A stretch of 8,935 bases of DNA from Chryseobacterium sp. (GCA_030146295.1 JASLCD010000370.1:1-8935); one strand, 5' to 3'. Counted from the stretch's first letter, positions 1 to 5,581 are shown. Translations and numbers: made by a program. Notes: generated by a model not told the origin, from the letters alone.

Positions 1-37
1 TTTTTTGATTAATAGTTTGCATTTGTACTTTCATCAT
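1..37 (-). CDS. Possible start of a gene running off the left edge
   Basis: On the minus strand two consecutive ATG codons (at 37 and 34) open a frame that stays open to the window edge, giving only about 12 residues (MMKVQMQTINQK). The leader before it is AT-rich, as is usual for flavobacterial genes, and the preceding 43-aa gene ends at 89 in the same direction. Nothing can be said about function. An open frame this short could be chance, so this is only a flag that a minus-strand gene may continue to the left. Confidence 0.25.
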   Translation of the reverse strand, partial: MMKVQMQTINQK

Positions 38-88
38 AATTAAGAATTTTTCAAACACTTTTTATTGCAGCGAAATGTATACCAAAAT

Positions 89-220
89 TTAAAGGCAGGC
101 TGCAAAAATAAATACTCCTGCAATCACAGCAATGTGAGTGATCAATATCTCTGTATTGTGTCTGTTAGTCGTTGTTTTCCAGGTTTTCCAGTCTGAAATT
201 CTTCTTATTTTATTTTTCAT
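89..220 (-). CDS. Predicted 43-aa single-span membrane peptide
   Basis: The minus-strand ATG at 220 opens a 43-codon frame closed by TAA at 89-91. Residues 1-25 are polar and basic (Lys/Arg at 2, 4, 6, 7, 12, 15 and 21, with two Trp). Residues 26-43 form one hydrophobic stretch (ILITHIAVIAGVFIFAACL), long enough for one membrane helix with the charged N-terminus inside. It resembles the 54-aa gene at 671-835 in layout, a basic head followed by one helix, but not in sequence. It lies 82 bases downstream of the DUF7674-like gene on the same strand and could share its transcript. A perfect 7+1+7 dyad (TGTTTAA-T-TTAAACA, 251-265) sits just upstream and might be an operator. I do not recognise the family, and a spurious ORF remains possible. 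Confidence 0.4.
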   Translation of the reverse strand: MKNKIRRISDWKTWKTTTNRHNTEILITHIAVIAGVFIFAACL

Positions 221-302
221 AATCTATTGATTGTGAGTTATTTTAATTTTTGTTTAATTTAAACACTTTGTAATGAAACGGATAAAAAATGTAATAAAAC
301 CT

Positions 303-659
303 TTATATACCGTGACTGTAAATTTGTCTTGAATATACCTTCTGAAGGTTGTTGGAAATGTGACTAAAAATCACTTTTCTGTATTCTTCACTGCAGAAAG
401 CGGTACAATTGTCCAGAGAATAGATAAAAGTAGTCTCAATAGCATTTTTTAATATGGTATCTCCGTCAGTGTAAATTTTGTCCATTTTTTGTAAACTTCT
501 GAACAGTAGATTTTTGTCATTCTGGCGGATCATGTTTTTGATACGCTCTGTGAAAGTGCGGATGATACTGTATGAATTTTGAATTTTGATTTCTTTTACT
601 TCTTTTTCAAAATCGGGAACCACCTCTGTGATTTCCTTTACGGCTTGTAGATAATTCAT
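303..659 (-). CDS. Small helical protein resembling DUF7674 (118 aa)
   Basis: This 118-aa protein has no signal peptide or membrane segment and should be cytosolic and mainly helical. Its layout recalls, from memory, the DUF7674-type proteins of flavobacteria: an N-terminal helix (VKEITEVVPDFEKEV, 7-21), a central helix (31-48), a KMDKIYTDGDTILKNAIETT segment (58-77) followed by FIYSL, and an end in VYSRQIYSHGI. That family has no known function. I chose the ATG at 659 and not the upstream ATG at 764. The extra 35 codons would read through the 54-aa gene at 671-835 in another frame, and the 118-aa form matches the family length. The leader before 659 is A/T-rich with no Shine-Dalgarno. The gap to the upstream membrane peptide gene is 11 bases, so the two are probably co-transcribed. 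Confidence 0.75.
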   Translation of the reverse strand: MNYLQAVKEITEVVPDFEKEVKEIKIQNSYSIIRTFTERIKNMIRQNDKNLLFRSLQKMDKIYTDGDTILKNAIETTFIYSLDNCTAFCSEEYRKVIFSHISNNLQKVYSRQIYSHGI

Positions 660-670
660 AATATTATATT

Positions 671-835
671 TTAATGGTGATTCTGTTCCAGCATTCTGAT
701 GATAGCGCCAAAGATGAAAATGGTTAAAAAAGCGAAAAAGAGCATATGATAAGGCTTCAGCCACTTTGGAGTTTCAGGTCCTTTGCTTTTTAATCTTCTG
801 AGCTTGTCGAGTCTGTTTAAAGTCTTTAAGTCCAT
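671..835 (-). CDS. Predicted 54-aa single-span membrane protein
   Basis: The minus-strand ATG at 835 opens a 54-codon frame ending in TAA at 671-673. Residues 1-28 are strongly basic and begin MDLKTLNRLDKLRRLKSKG, likely an amphipathic helix, followed by a PETPKW linker. Residues 30-47 (HMLFFAFLTIFIFGAIIR) form one membrane helix, and the tail is MLEQNHH. By the positive-inside rule the basic head should be cytoplasmic. The gene is 11 bases upstream of the DUF7674-like gene and would be first in that operon, so a functional link is likely but unproven. The leader is A-rich (ATAGAAAA before ATG), typical for the group. I do not recognise a named family. The clean basic-head-plus-helix design, the A-rich start and the tight spacing argue that it is real. 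Confidence 0.65.
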   Translation of the reverse strand: MDLKTLNRLDKLRRLKSKGPETPKWLKPYHMLFFAFLTIFIFGAIIRMLEQNHH

Positions 836-1175
836 TTTTCTATGTTTTCAAATGATGATGCCAATGGTATTCCGTTGGAATCTGATTGGGTTTAAAGTGT
901 TGTTTTGTAGTGTTTTATGTGTTTTGATCTTGGTTTTTTAAACAAATAAAGCATGTCAAAATGATAAGGTTTTTATCAATTTGGAAATGAGAGACAAAAA
1001 CGTATGTTACCTGCCACTACAAATGAACGACTGAGAATTCCCTTCCCTCGGAGCATGGCGGAAATTCAGAGAATTTTTGACTGGGTGATCAAAAGAGAGC
1101 GGTATAAAATGAACATTTTTAAGTTTCGCAGAAAGGATAAGAATGAATATCTTTGCAGTCCAAATATTCAGAAAA
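836..1175. other. Divergent intergenic region with a repeat remnant
   Basis: This stretch separates the minus-strand small-gene operon from the plus-strand nucleoid-associated gene, so it should carry both promoters. I see no convincing pair of -33 and -7 boxes in either direction. The best near-matches to TAnnTTTG are TCAATTTG (976-983, plus) and TTTATTTG (minus strand, 943-950), each with one mismatch and no properly spaced TTG. The right half contains the repeat remnant at about 1035-1094. Frames open across 1004-1219 on both strands look like chance readings of that repeat. Confidence 0.5.
1035..1094. repeat. Degenerate dispersed intergenic repeat (Chryseobacterium-type)
   Basis: The block contains a GC-richer start (TTCCCTTCCCTCGGAG, 1037-1052), then ATGGCG, then the palindrome AAATTC-AGA-GAATTT (1062-1076), then TTGACTGGGTGATC. 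From memory, this order matches a short element scattered between genes in Chryseobacterium, roughly 'GGGTGGCGAAAATTC' followed by 'GAATTTTTGACGGGGTGGTC'. The copy here differs at several bases and looks decayed. It is more GC-rich than the flanking DNA. No second copy lies in this window, so repeat status rests on recollection and needs a genome-wide search. Confidence 0.4.
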
Positions 1176-2189
1176 ATGTTTTCAAAAATAATAGTACACA
1201 GAGTCGGAAATAAGATCAACGGAGATTCGCTGACACTTTCCCAGGAGGAATTGAAACTGGAAGAAGGAATGGCAGAAATGCTTGAAGACTACTTTTTAGG
1301 TTCTTTTAAATCGGAAGAAACTTTTCATTTTTACAGTGACACTTATCTGGTCAATAATCCGGTGTATAGTGCTGTATCAGAAATTTTTGATGATAAAGCA
1401 AAATTCATCTGGGAATCTGAAAATATTGCAAAACATCTTTTCGAAGCGGCAGAAAACCCAAGAGTTCAGAGTGGAGAACTTTTCATAGTTCTTTTTGAAG
1501 ATGAAAGTGACCGTCCTGATAAAGTGGATAAAATCGGGATCTTCAAAACAGAGAAGAGAGAATCTTTCCTGAAAATCACTCCTTCGGAAGAAACATTTGA
1601 TATTGAAAAAGATCAGGGAATAGGGCTGTCTAAAATTGATAAAGCCGCTTTGATCTACAATAACAATAAAGAAACCGGATATGTGCTTTCCGTGGTTGAT
1701 AATAACAAAAACGGAGATATGTATTATTGGTTTGAAGACTTCCTGAAAGTAAAACAGCGTGATGATGAATATTTCCACACGCAGGAAGCCTTGATGGTTT
1801 ATAAAGACTATATCACAAAACAGCTTCCTCAGGAATTTGAAGTTTCTAAAGCAGACCAGGCGGATTTCCTTAATAAATCTATCAATTTCTTCAAAGAAAA
1901 AGAAGAGTTCAAACTGGATGAATTTGCGAATGAGGTATTGGGAGATGAGCACGTGATTGAAAGTTTCGTGAACTTTAAAACAGATTACGAACAGGATATG
2001 CAGGTGAATATTGCTGAAGAATTTCCGATCAGTGAAGCAGCAGTAAAAAAGACACAAAGACATTTTAAAAGTATCATTAAGCTGGATAAAAACTTCCACA
2101 TTTACATCCACGGAGACCGACAGAAAATCGAAACGGGTGAAGATGATAAAGGAAAATACTACAGACTTTATTTCGAAAAAGAGGTATAA
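1176..2189 (+). CDS. Nucleoid-associated protein (37-kDa family, YejK/NdpA-like)
   Basis: This 337-aa soluble protein belongs to the 37-kDa nucleoid-associated family (PF04245, E. coli YejK/NdpA). Members bind the nucleoid, but their exact role is not established. Landmarks of the Bacteroidota branch are VHRVGNK (7-13), the SENIAKHLFEAAENP helix (81-95), GELFIVLFED (100-109), IGIFKTEKRESFLK (120-133), GIGLSKIDKAALIYN (148-162) and YYWFEDFLKVKQRDD (183-197). The length fits the family. An ATG at 1143 would add 11 residues (MNIFAVQIFRK) and has an AAAGGA-like site before it. I prefer 1176 because the family normally has only a few residues before HRVGNK and the leader at 1176 is A-rich. The start is the uncertain point; the identity is firm. 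The gene appears monocistronic or loosely linked to the membrane protein 61 bases downstream. Confidence 0.85.
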   Translation: MFSKIIVHRVGNKINGDSLTLSQEELKLEEGMAEMLEDYFLGSFKSEETFHFYSDTYLVNNPVYSAVSEIFDDKAKFIWESENIAKHLFEAAENPRVQSGELFIVLFEDESDRPDKVDKIGIFKTEKRESFLKITPSEETFDIEKDQGIGLSKIDKAALIYNNNKETGYVLSVVDNNKNGDMYYWFEDFLKVKQRDDEYFHTQEALMVYKDYITKQLPQEFEVSKADQADFLNKSINFFKEKEEFKLDEFANEVLGDEHVIESFVNFKTDYEQDMQVNIAEEFPISEAAVKKTQRHFKSIIKLDKNFHIYIHGDRQKIETGEDDKGKYYRLYFEKEV

Positions 2190-2250
2190 AAAGAAGTCGG
2201 CCATTCCATTATAATATCATAACTTTATCTCACCACACAAAATAACAGTT

Positions 2251-3213
2251 ATGAAATTCATGATCATTTTCTGGGCCGTCTATATCCTTTTTTTCTGTAT
2301 CCCTTTTCCGATATTCATTTATATGATGACTTCGGAAGTAACAGCAGAACCGAGAAATTCATTGGCCGTGAGCTATGGATATCTCGGTTTTTCTTTGATG
2401 GTATGGGGCTATATTCTTGTTTACTTTGTTAATCATCTTTTTTTCAAAACCCTCAAAGAAAGAAATACCATTCAGTCTATTTTGAGGAACGGTATTCCAA
2501 GAGAGGCAAAAATTATTGATTATAAACTTTTGAAGTATGATCCGAAATCCAATATCAACATCATTGAGATTGTTCTTTCCTTTGCTAATCTGAGGAATGC
2601 TCAGATCGAACATAAGATGATGTTTCATGATACAAAACCACTGGAAAAAAGATTTGATACAGGAAATGCCGTTAAGGTTTTACTCAATCCCAATACCACA
2701 CAAAGTCCTTATTTTATGTTAGCCGGCCAGCAGACCCAATTTAACTCTTCGGGAATGATGCTTAGGGGTATATTTATCGTACTGATGCTTGCTTATGTGA
2801 TGGGGCTGTATTATTACTTCTACACCAAAGAATCTTTCGATTTTGGATGGAGGTTTCTCACCTTTATGCACCCGATTATTTTCAGTGGAGTGATGATCCT
2901 TATTTTTGTATTGATCTTCCAGTTTATTTTCGGAAAATATTTTAAAAATGAAAAAGATGAACGTCTTATGTTTACGGGACGAAATGCTAAAGCCAATATC
3001 ATCAGTGTAAGCCAGACAGGCCTTACAGTAAACGATCAGCCACAAATCATGTTTCAGGTAAGTTTCAAAGATTTCAGAGGTACTGAACATATTGCTGTTT
3101 ATAAGAAAGTTGTCAGCCTTTTGAAGCTCTCTTCCATTCCTCAACAAGGAACTATTGAGATTATGTATGACGAAAATGATCCGAAGAAGATTATGATTCC
3201 TAAAGGAATTTAA
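2251..3213 (+). CDS. Four-span membrane protein with two DUF3592-like modules
   Basis: This 320-aa inner-membrane protein has helices at about 4-26, 44-65, 170-190 and 208-230. A soluble module follows each helix pair: about 80-150 after the first and about 241-317 after the second. Both modules follow one pattern: a Gly-containing turn with a basic residue and Ala (NGIPREAKII at 80-89, TGRNAKANII at 242-251), a beta-rich middle, then a Gly-led strand ending in a D/N-P turn (TGNAVKVLLNPNTTQSP at 137-153, QGTIEIMYDENDPKK at 299-313). The last element recalls the 'V.YdP.nP' end of DUF3592 proteins. The whole gene therefore looks like a tandem duplication of one '2TM plus DUF3592' unit. Function is unknown. 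A TAACTTTA sequence (2220-2227) is one base off the TAnnTTTG -7 box and lies 23 bases before the start. Confidence 0.75.
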   Translation: MKFMIIFWAVYILFFCIPFPIFIYMMTSEVTAEPRNSLAVSYGYLGFSLMVWGYILVYFVNHLFFKTLKERNTIQSILRNGIPREAKIIDYKLLKYDPKSNINIIEIVLSFANLRNAQIEHKMMFHDTKPLEKRFDTGNAVKVLLNPNTTQSPYFMLAGQQTQFNSSGMMLRGIFIVLMLAYVMGLYYYFYTKESFDFGWRFLTFMHPIIFSGVMILIFVLIFQFIFGKYFKNEKDERLMFTGRNAKANIISVSQTGLTVNDQPQIMFQVSFKDFRGTEHIAVYKKVVSLLKLSSIPQQGTIEIMYDENDPKKIMIPKGI

Positions 3214-3521
3214 GAAAAGGCAACAAAGCAAAAGGATAATGATGCATCAAAATAATTAAACTTTACATATAAAATCTCTGTTTGAAATTAATTATTTAAC
3301 ATATAAAAAAATAACAAAAAGCAATTTTTTCATCAATATTTTTTTTGATTAAGGAATGTGATTAAACAAAATCAATTTTATCCAAAAAAATTTAATTGAA
3401 AAATATGTTTTCACCATATAATCAAATGATTAACATAATAAAAAAACATTCTATAGGTTTGACTTAGTTCTATATATTTGAGAACTAATTAAAAAACATA
3501 TTTATAAAAAAAAATTAAAAA
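3214..3521. other. Very AT-rich upstream region of the peptide gene
   Basis: No gene is visible here. By count, 3301-3420 contains only 19 G or C in 120 bases, much poorer than the coding sequence on either side. The region carries three copies of TGATTAA (3346-3352, 3359-3365, 3427-3433). The last forms half of a dyad, TAATCA-AA-TGATTA (3419-3432), about 40 bases upstream of the -7 box. Such composition fits an upstream promoter element or regulator-binding region of an acquired gene, but AT-rich DNA also throws up such motifs by chance. No terminator for the preceding membrane-protein gene is clear. Confidence 0.5.
3473..3480 (+). promoter_or_regulatory. Bacteroidota -7 box (TATATTTG) of the peptide gene
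   Basis: TATATTTG is a full match to the Bacteroidota -7 consensus TAnnTTTG and lies 41 bases before the peptide ATG, which would give a leader of about 35 bases. The nearest TTTG upstream (3458-3461) is only 11 bases away, too close for a standard -33 box (about 17-23). The promoter may therefore be weak, activator-dependent, or supported by the AT-rich upstream DNA. Confidence 0.5.
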
Positions 3522-3707
3522 ATGACTCGTGAAGAGCTTAAAACTGTAAAGGCAGGTCAAGTTTGGTATGCTGAAACTTCTTGTGGAGTACAAGCTACAA
3601 CCACTCAAGATTGGACAGCAGAGCAAGCAAATGCTTGGGCTGAAGCTCTTGAAGCAAATTATTGTAAGCCCGCTTCTCACTATGGACCTAGTAATAATCT
3701 AGCCTAA
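3522..3707 (+). CDS. Bacteriocin-like small peptide with shortened leader
   Basis: This is a 61-aa peptide. Its start, MTREELKTVKAG, resembles the end of the double-glycine-type leaders seen on Chryseobacterium bacteriocin-like peptides ('...KKLSREELKTVKGG'), with Ala-Gly (11-12) in place of Gly-Gly. Cleavage after Gly12 by a C39-type peptidase would release a 49-residue core with Cys21, Cys48 and Trp15, 31 and 39, including ETSCGVQATTTQDWT (18-32) and a predicted helix at about 32-47. The two Cys could form a disulfide. I infer that it is an exported peptide; activity is unknown and no transporter or modifying enzyme is present here. The start has an A-rich leader, and an in-frame TAA two codons upstream forbids a longer start. 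A hairpin follows, then the GLPGLI gene. The gene is clearly richer in G+C than its upstream DNA, which supports real coding. Confidence 0.65.
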   Translation: MTREELKTVKAGQVWYAETSCGVQATTTQDWTAEQANAWAEALEANYCKPASHYGPSNNLA

Positions 3708-3717
3708 TTAATGTAAA

Positions 3718-3751
3718 TGCATTTATAGTAAAAGTAAATACTATAAATGCA
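3718..3751 (+). terminator. Intercistronic hairpin between peptide and GLPGLI genes
   Basis: The arms TGCATTTATAGTA (3718-3730) and TACTATAAATGCA (3739-3751) are perfect 13-bp complements around an 8-base loop, AAAGTAAA. There is no run of T after the right arm, so it is unlikely to be a strong intrinsic terminator. It starts 10 bases after the peptide stop and ends 7 bases before the preferred GLPGLI start. The likely role is to stabilise the peptide mRNA, or to attenuate or process the transcript so that the peptide is made in excess of the downstream protein. Confidence 0.55.
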
Positions 3752-3758
3752 ATTTATA

Positions 3759-4628
3759 ATGAAAATATCTCTTATGCATTGCTATAAAAAACTAATACAA
3801 CTATTCATTTTATTTTATAGTGTTTTATTTTATACACAATCATACAAACAGGATACTCTGCGTGGGGAATTTACCTATCAATTAAAAGCAAAATTCGATA
3901 CACGGAGTGATTACCGGCATGAAGAACAATTCTCATTACAGATAGGAGATAACCGTGCATTTTTTGTAAGTGTTATATCGCTAAAAGGTGATTCGGTAAT
4001 GGCCACTTCAGGAACAAGCACAAAGAATGCTGATGGTAGTATAACTCTTGGCTGGAAAAAAGGGGTAGTGATTCCAAAAACAGGTTTATCTTTTACCATA
4101 ATTCAATCCAACGAAAATATACAATATTTTAGATCAGCTGGAATGTCTTTACTTACCTATAAAGAACCAATAATAAAGAATTGGAGGCTTGTGGATGAGA
4201 CCAAAGTAATCAATACAATTATTTGTAAAAAAGCAGAAGTTACTTTTAAAGGCCGGAACTGGATAGCATGGTATGATCCCGAAATTCCGTTGCCTTACGG
4301 TCCATATAAATTTAGCGGATTACCAGGACTGATTGTCAAAATAACCGATGATAAAGGAGATTTTGATTTTGAACTGGTAAAATCTATATCTGCCTCTAAA
4401 TTAAAAGGTAAATTAATTACCATTAAAAAAAGCAGATATACAGAAGCGATAGAAACCACACAACAAAAATTAAAGCAAGCAGTTAGAAATAATGAAGCCA
4501 ATGCCGCTGCTGTACTCGCAAGTTATGGAACAACCATTATACATGGTCAAGAAATGATAAGGCAAAGGCAAAAAGAAAGAGAGGAAAACAAAAAATATGA
4601 AAACCCGATAGAATTAGAAAAAGATTAG
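3759..4628 (+). CDS. GLPGLI family secreted protein
   Basis: This 289-aa protein has a signal peptide (KK at 10-11, hydrophobic core about 12-26, likely cleavage near TQS 26-28), so it should be exported. The name-giving motif GLPGLI lies at 187-192 inside the conserved run WYDPEIPLPYGPYKFS-GLPGLI (171-192), followed by ITDDKGDFDFEL (195-206). The family is confined to Bacteroidota (TIGR01200/PF09697) and has no established function. The end ENPIELEKD fits other members, so the gene is intact. An upstream ATG at 3747 would lie inside the right arm of the intercistronic hairpin, so I prefer 3759; 3774 (MHCYKK) is another option. It probably shares the peptide gene's promoter. The stop codon is part of a terminator, closing the unit. 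A role tied to the peptide, such as maturation, transport or immunity, is inference from position only. Confidence 0.85.
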   Translation: MKISLMHCYKKLIQLFILFYSVLFYTQSYKQDTLRGEFTYQLKAKFDTRSDYRHEEQFSLQIGDNRAFFVSVISLKGDSVMATSGTSTKNADGSITLGWKKGVVIPKTGLSFTIIQSNENIQYFRSAGMSLLTYKEPIIKNWRLVDETKVINTIICKKAEVTFKGRNWIAWYDPEIPLPYGPYKFSGLPGLIVKITDDKGDFDFELVKSISASKLKGKLITIKKSRYTEAIETTQQKLKQAVRNNEANAAAVLASYGTTIIHGQEMIRQRQKEREENKKYENPIELEKD

Positions 4629-4647
4629 CTAATGACTAATCTTTTTT
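4618..4647 (+). terminator. Intrinsic terminator overlapping the GLPGLI stop codon
   Basis: AAAAAGATTAG (4618-4628) pairs perfectly with CTAATCTTTTT (4636-4646) around the loop CTAATGA, and a six-T run (4642-4647) follows. The TAG stop codon forms the top of the left arm. The ATG at 4632 in the loop is the far-upstream start sometimes available to the next gene, and it is unlikely to be used. Confidence 0.8.
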
Positions 4648-4686
4648 CGTTTGCTAATATCTATTCGTCTTTTTTACGTTATTCCC

Positions 4687-4694
4687 TATCTTTG
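4687..4694 (+). promoter_or_regulatory. Bacteroidota -7 box (TATCTTTG) of the cyclase gene
   Basis: TATCTTTG matches TAnnTTTG in full and lies 18 bases before the ATG at 4713, so transcription would begin about a dozen bases before that start. No well-spaced TTG -33 box is evident. Its place between the GLPGLI terminator and 4713 supports both an independent transcript and the shorter start. Confidence 0.5.
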
Positions 4695-4712
4695 CCTCCT
4701 TACCTAAATCAT

Positions 4713-5486
4713 ATGAAAACAACACTTGTCGATTTAACAAAGCCGATTCAGTATAATGCAGGAGACCCATGGTTCATGCGGGTGAAAATCAAACATAAAG
4801 CCCATAGAAAATCACATTGGTTGATTCGTCTGGCGTTAAGACTTCCGTCAAGACTTTTTCCTAAAAACTGGATAGGCTGGGCAGATGATACGATTAAAAA
4901 TATGGGGCTTCATGCCACCACTCATATTGATGCACCATGGCATTATGGACCTGTCGTAGAAGGGAAACCCGCTAAAACGATAGATCAGATTCCATTGGAG
5001 TGGTGCTATGGAGACGGAATTGTGATCGACTGTACTCATAAAGAAGATTTTGTGGCCATCACCATTGATGATCTGAAAAAAGATTTGGATAAAAACGGAA
5101 TCACCATACAGGAAGGAAATATCGTACTCATCAGAACGGATCGTGATAAAATGATGGGAACTCCCGATTTTGTAGAAAAAGGAACGGGAATGAGCAAAGA
5201 AGCTACAGAATGGCTGATTGATCAGGGGGTGAAAGTAATGGGAATAGACCAATGGGGTTGGGATCTTCCTCTGAAATATATGGCTCAGAAGGCCAAGGAA
5301 CTCAATGATCCCGAGTTCTTTTGGGAAGGTCACCGCGTAGGAATTGAAAAAGAATATCTGCATATCGAGCAGCTTACCAACCTGAGTGCATTGCCTTCAT
5401 CCGGATTTAAAATCTGTGTATTTCCGCTTAAAATTGTCGGTGGATCAGCAGCTCCGGCACGAGTGGTAGCAATGATGGATGCTTAA
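4713..5486 (+). CDS. Cyclase family protein (kynurenine formamidase-like fold)
   Basis: This 257-aa metal-dependent hydrolase is of the cyclase family (PF04199), which includes bacterial kynurenine formamidase KynB. The metal-binding signature HxxTHxDxPxH is complete as His67, Thr70, His71, Asp73, Pro75 and His77. Other landmarks are GTGMSKEATEWLIDQGVKVM (157-176), IDQWGWD (178-184), His207 in EGHR and Glu219 in HIEQLTNL, which probably match the catalytic His/Glu of KynB, and a terminal GGSAAPARVVAMMD (243-256). The substrate cannot be assigned: no other tryptophan-degradation gene is nearby, and the family also includes isatin hydrolases and polyketide cyclases. An ATG at 4632 would add 27 residues, but it lies in the preceding terminator loop and upstream of the -7 box, so 4713 is preferred. 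It converges on sdhB with a shared terminator between. Confidence 0.85.
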   Translation: MKTTLVDLTKPIQYNAGDPWFMRVKIKHKAHRKSHWLIRLALRLPSRLFPKNWIGWADDTIKNMGLHATTHIDAPWHYGPVVEGKPAKTIDQIPLEWCYGDGIVIDCTHKEDFVAITIDDLKKDLDKNGITIQEGNIVLIRTDRDKMMGTPDFVEKGTGMSKEATEWLIDQGVKVMGIDQWGWDLPLKYMAQKAKELNDPEFFWEGHRVGIEKEYLHIEQLTNLSALPSSGFKICVFPLKIVGGSAAPARVVAMMDA

Positions 5487-5518
5487 AAAGAAAACTTTTC
5501 CATCTCTGACAAAAAGTA

Positions 5519-5554
5519 AAAAGGACGAATTTGAATCTTCAAATTCGTCCTTTT
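5519..5554. terminator. Bidirectional terminator between cyclase gene and sdhB
   Basis: The arms at 5519-5535 and 5538-5554 are perfect 17-bp inverse complements around the two bases TC; in RNA the tip would open to a slightly larger loop. The stem starts with AAAAGGACG and ends with CGTCCTTTT, so both strands present a GC-containing stem followed by a U run. It lies 32 bases after the cyclase stop and 27 bases from the sdhB stop, as expected for a terminator shared by convergent genes. Confidence 0.85.
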
Positions 5555-5581
5555 ACATGTATTATCTTTATTTTTCTCAGC

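Noticed and set aside
660..764. N-terminal 35-residue extension of the 118-aa gene (start at 764)
   Set aside because: It overlaps the 54-aa gene in another frame and is not needed for the family length. The ATG at 659 is better placed.
943..983. Near-consensus -7 boxes TTTATTTG (minus) and TCAATTTG (plus)
   Set aside because: Each has one mismatch and no TTG at a proper distance, and they are far from the starts they would serve.
1004..1219. Open frames on both strands (69 aa plus, 70 aa minus)
   Set aside because: They read through the dispersed-repeat remnant and overlap the start of the nucleoid-associated gene. No domain, no sensible start context, and both strands open at once, as expected for a chance reading of a repeat.
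1377..2204. 275-aa minus-strand frame opposite the nucleoid-associated gene
   Set aside because: It is the antisense shadow of a clearly recognised gene, with Phe/Ile-rich low-complexity content produced by complementing Lys/Glu codons.
3458..3461. TTTG as the -33 box of the peptide promoter
   Set aside because: Only 11 bases separate it from the TATATTTG box, against about 17-23 expected.
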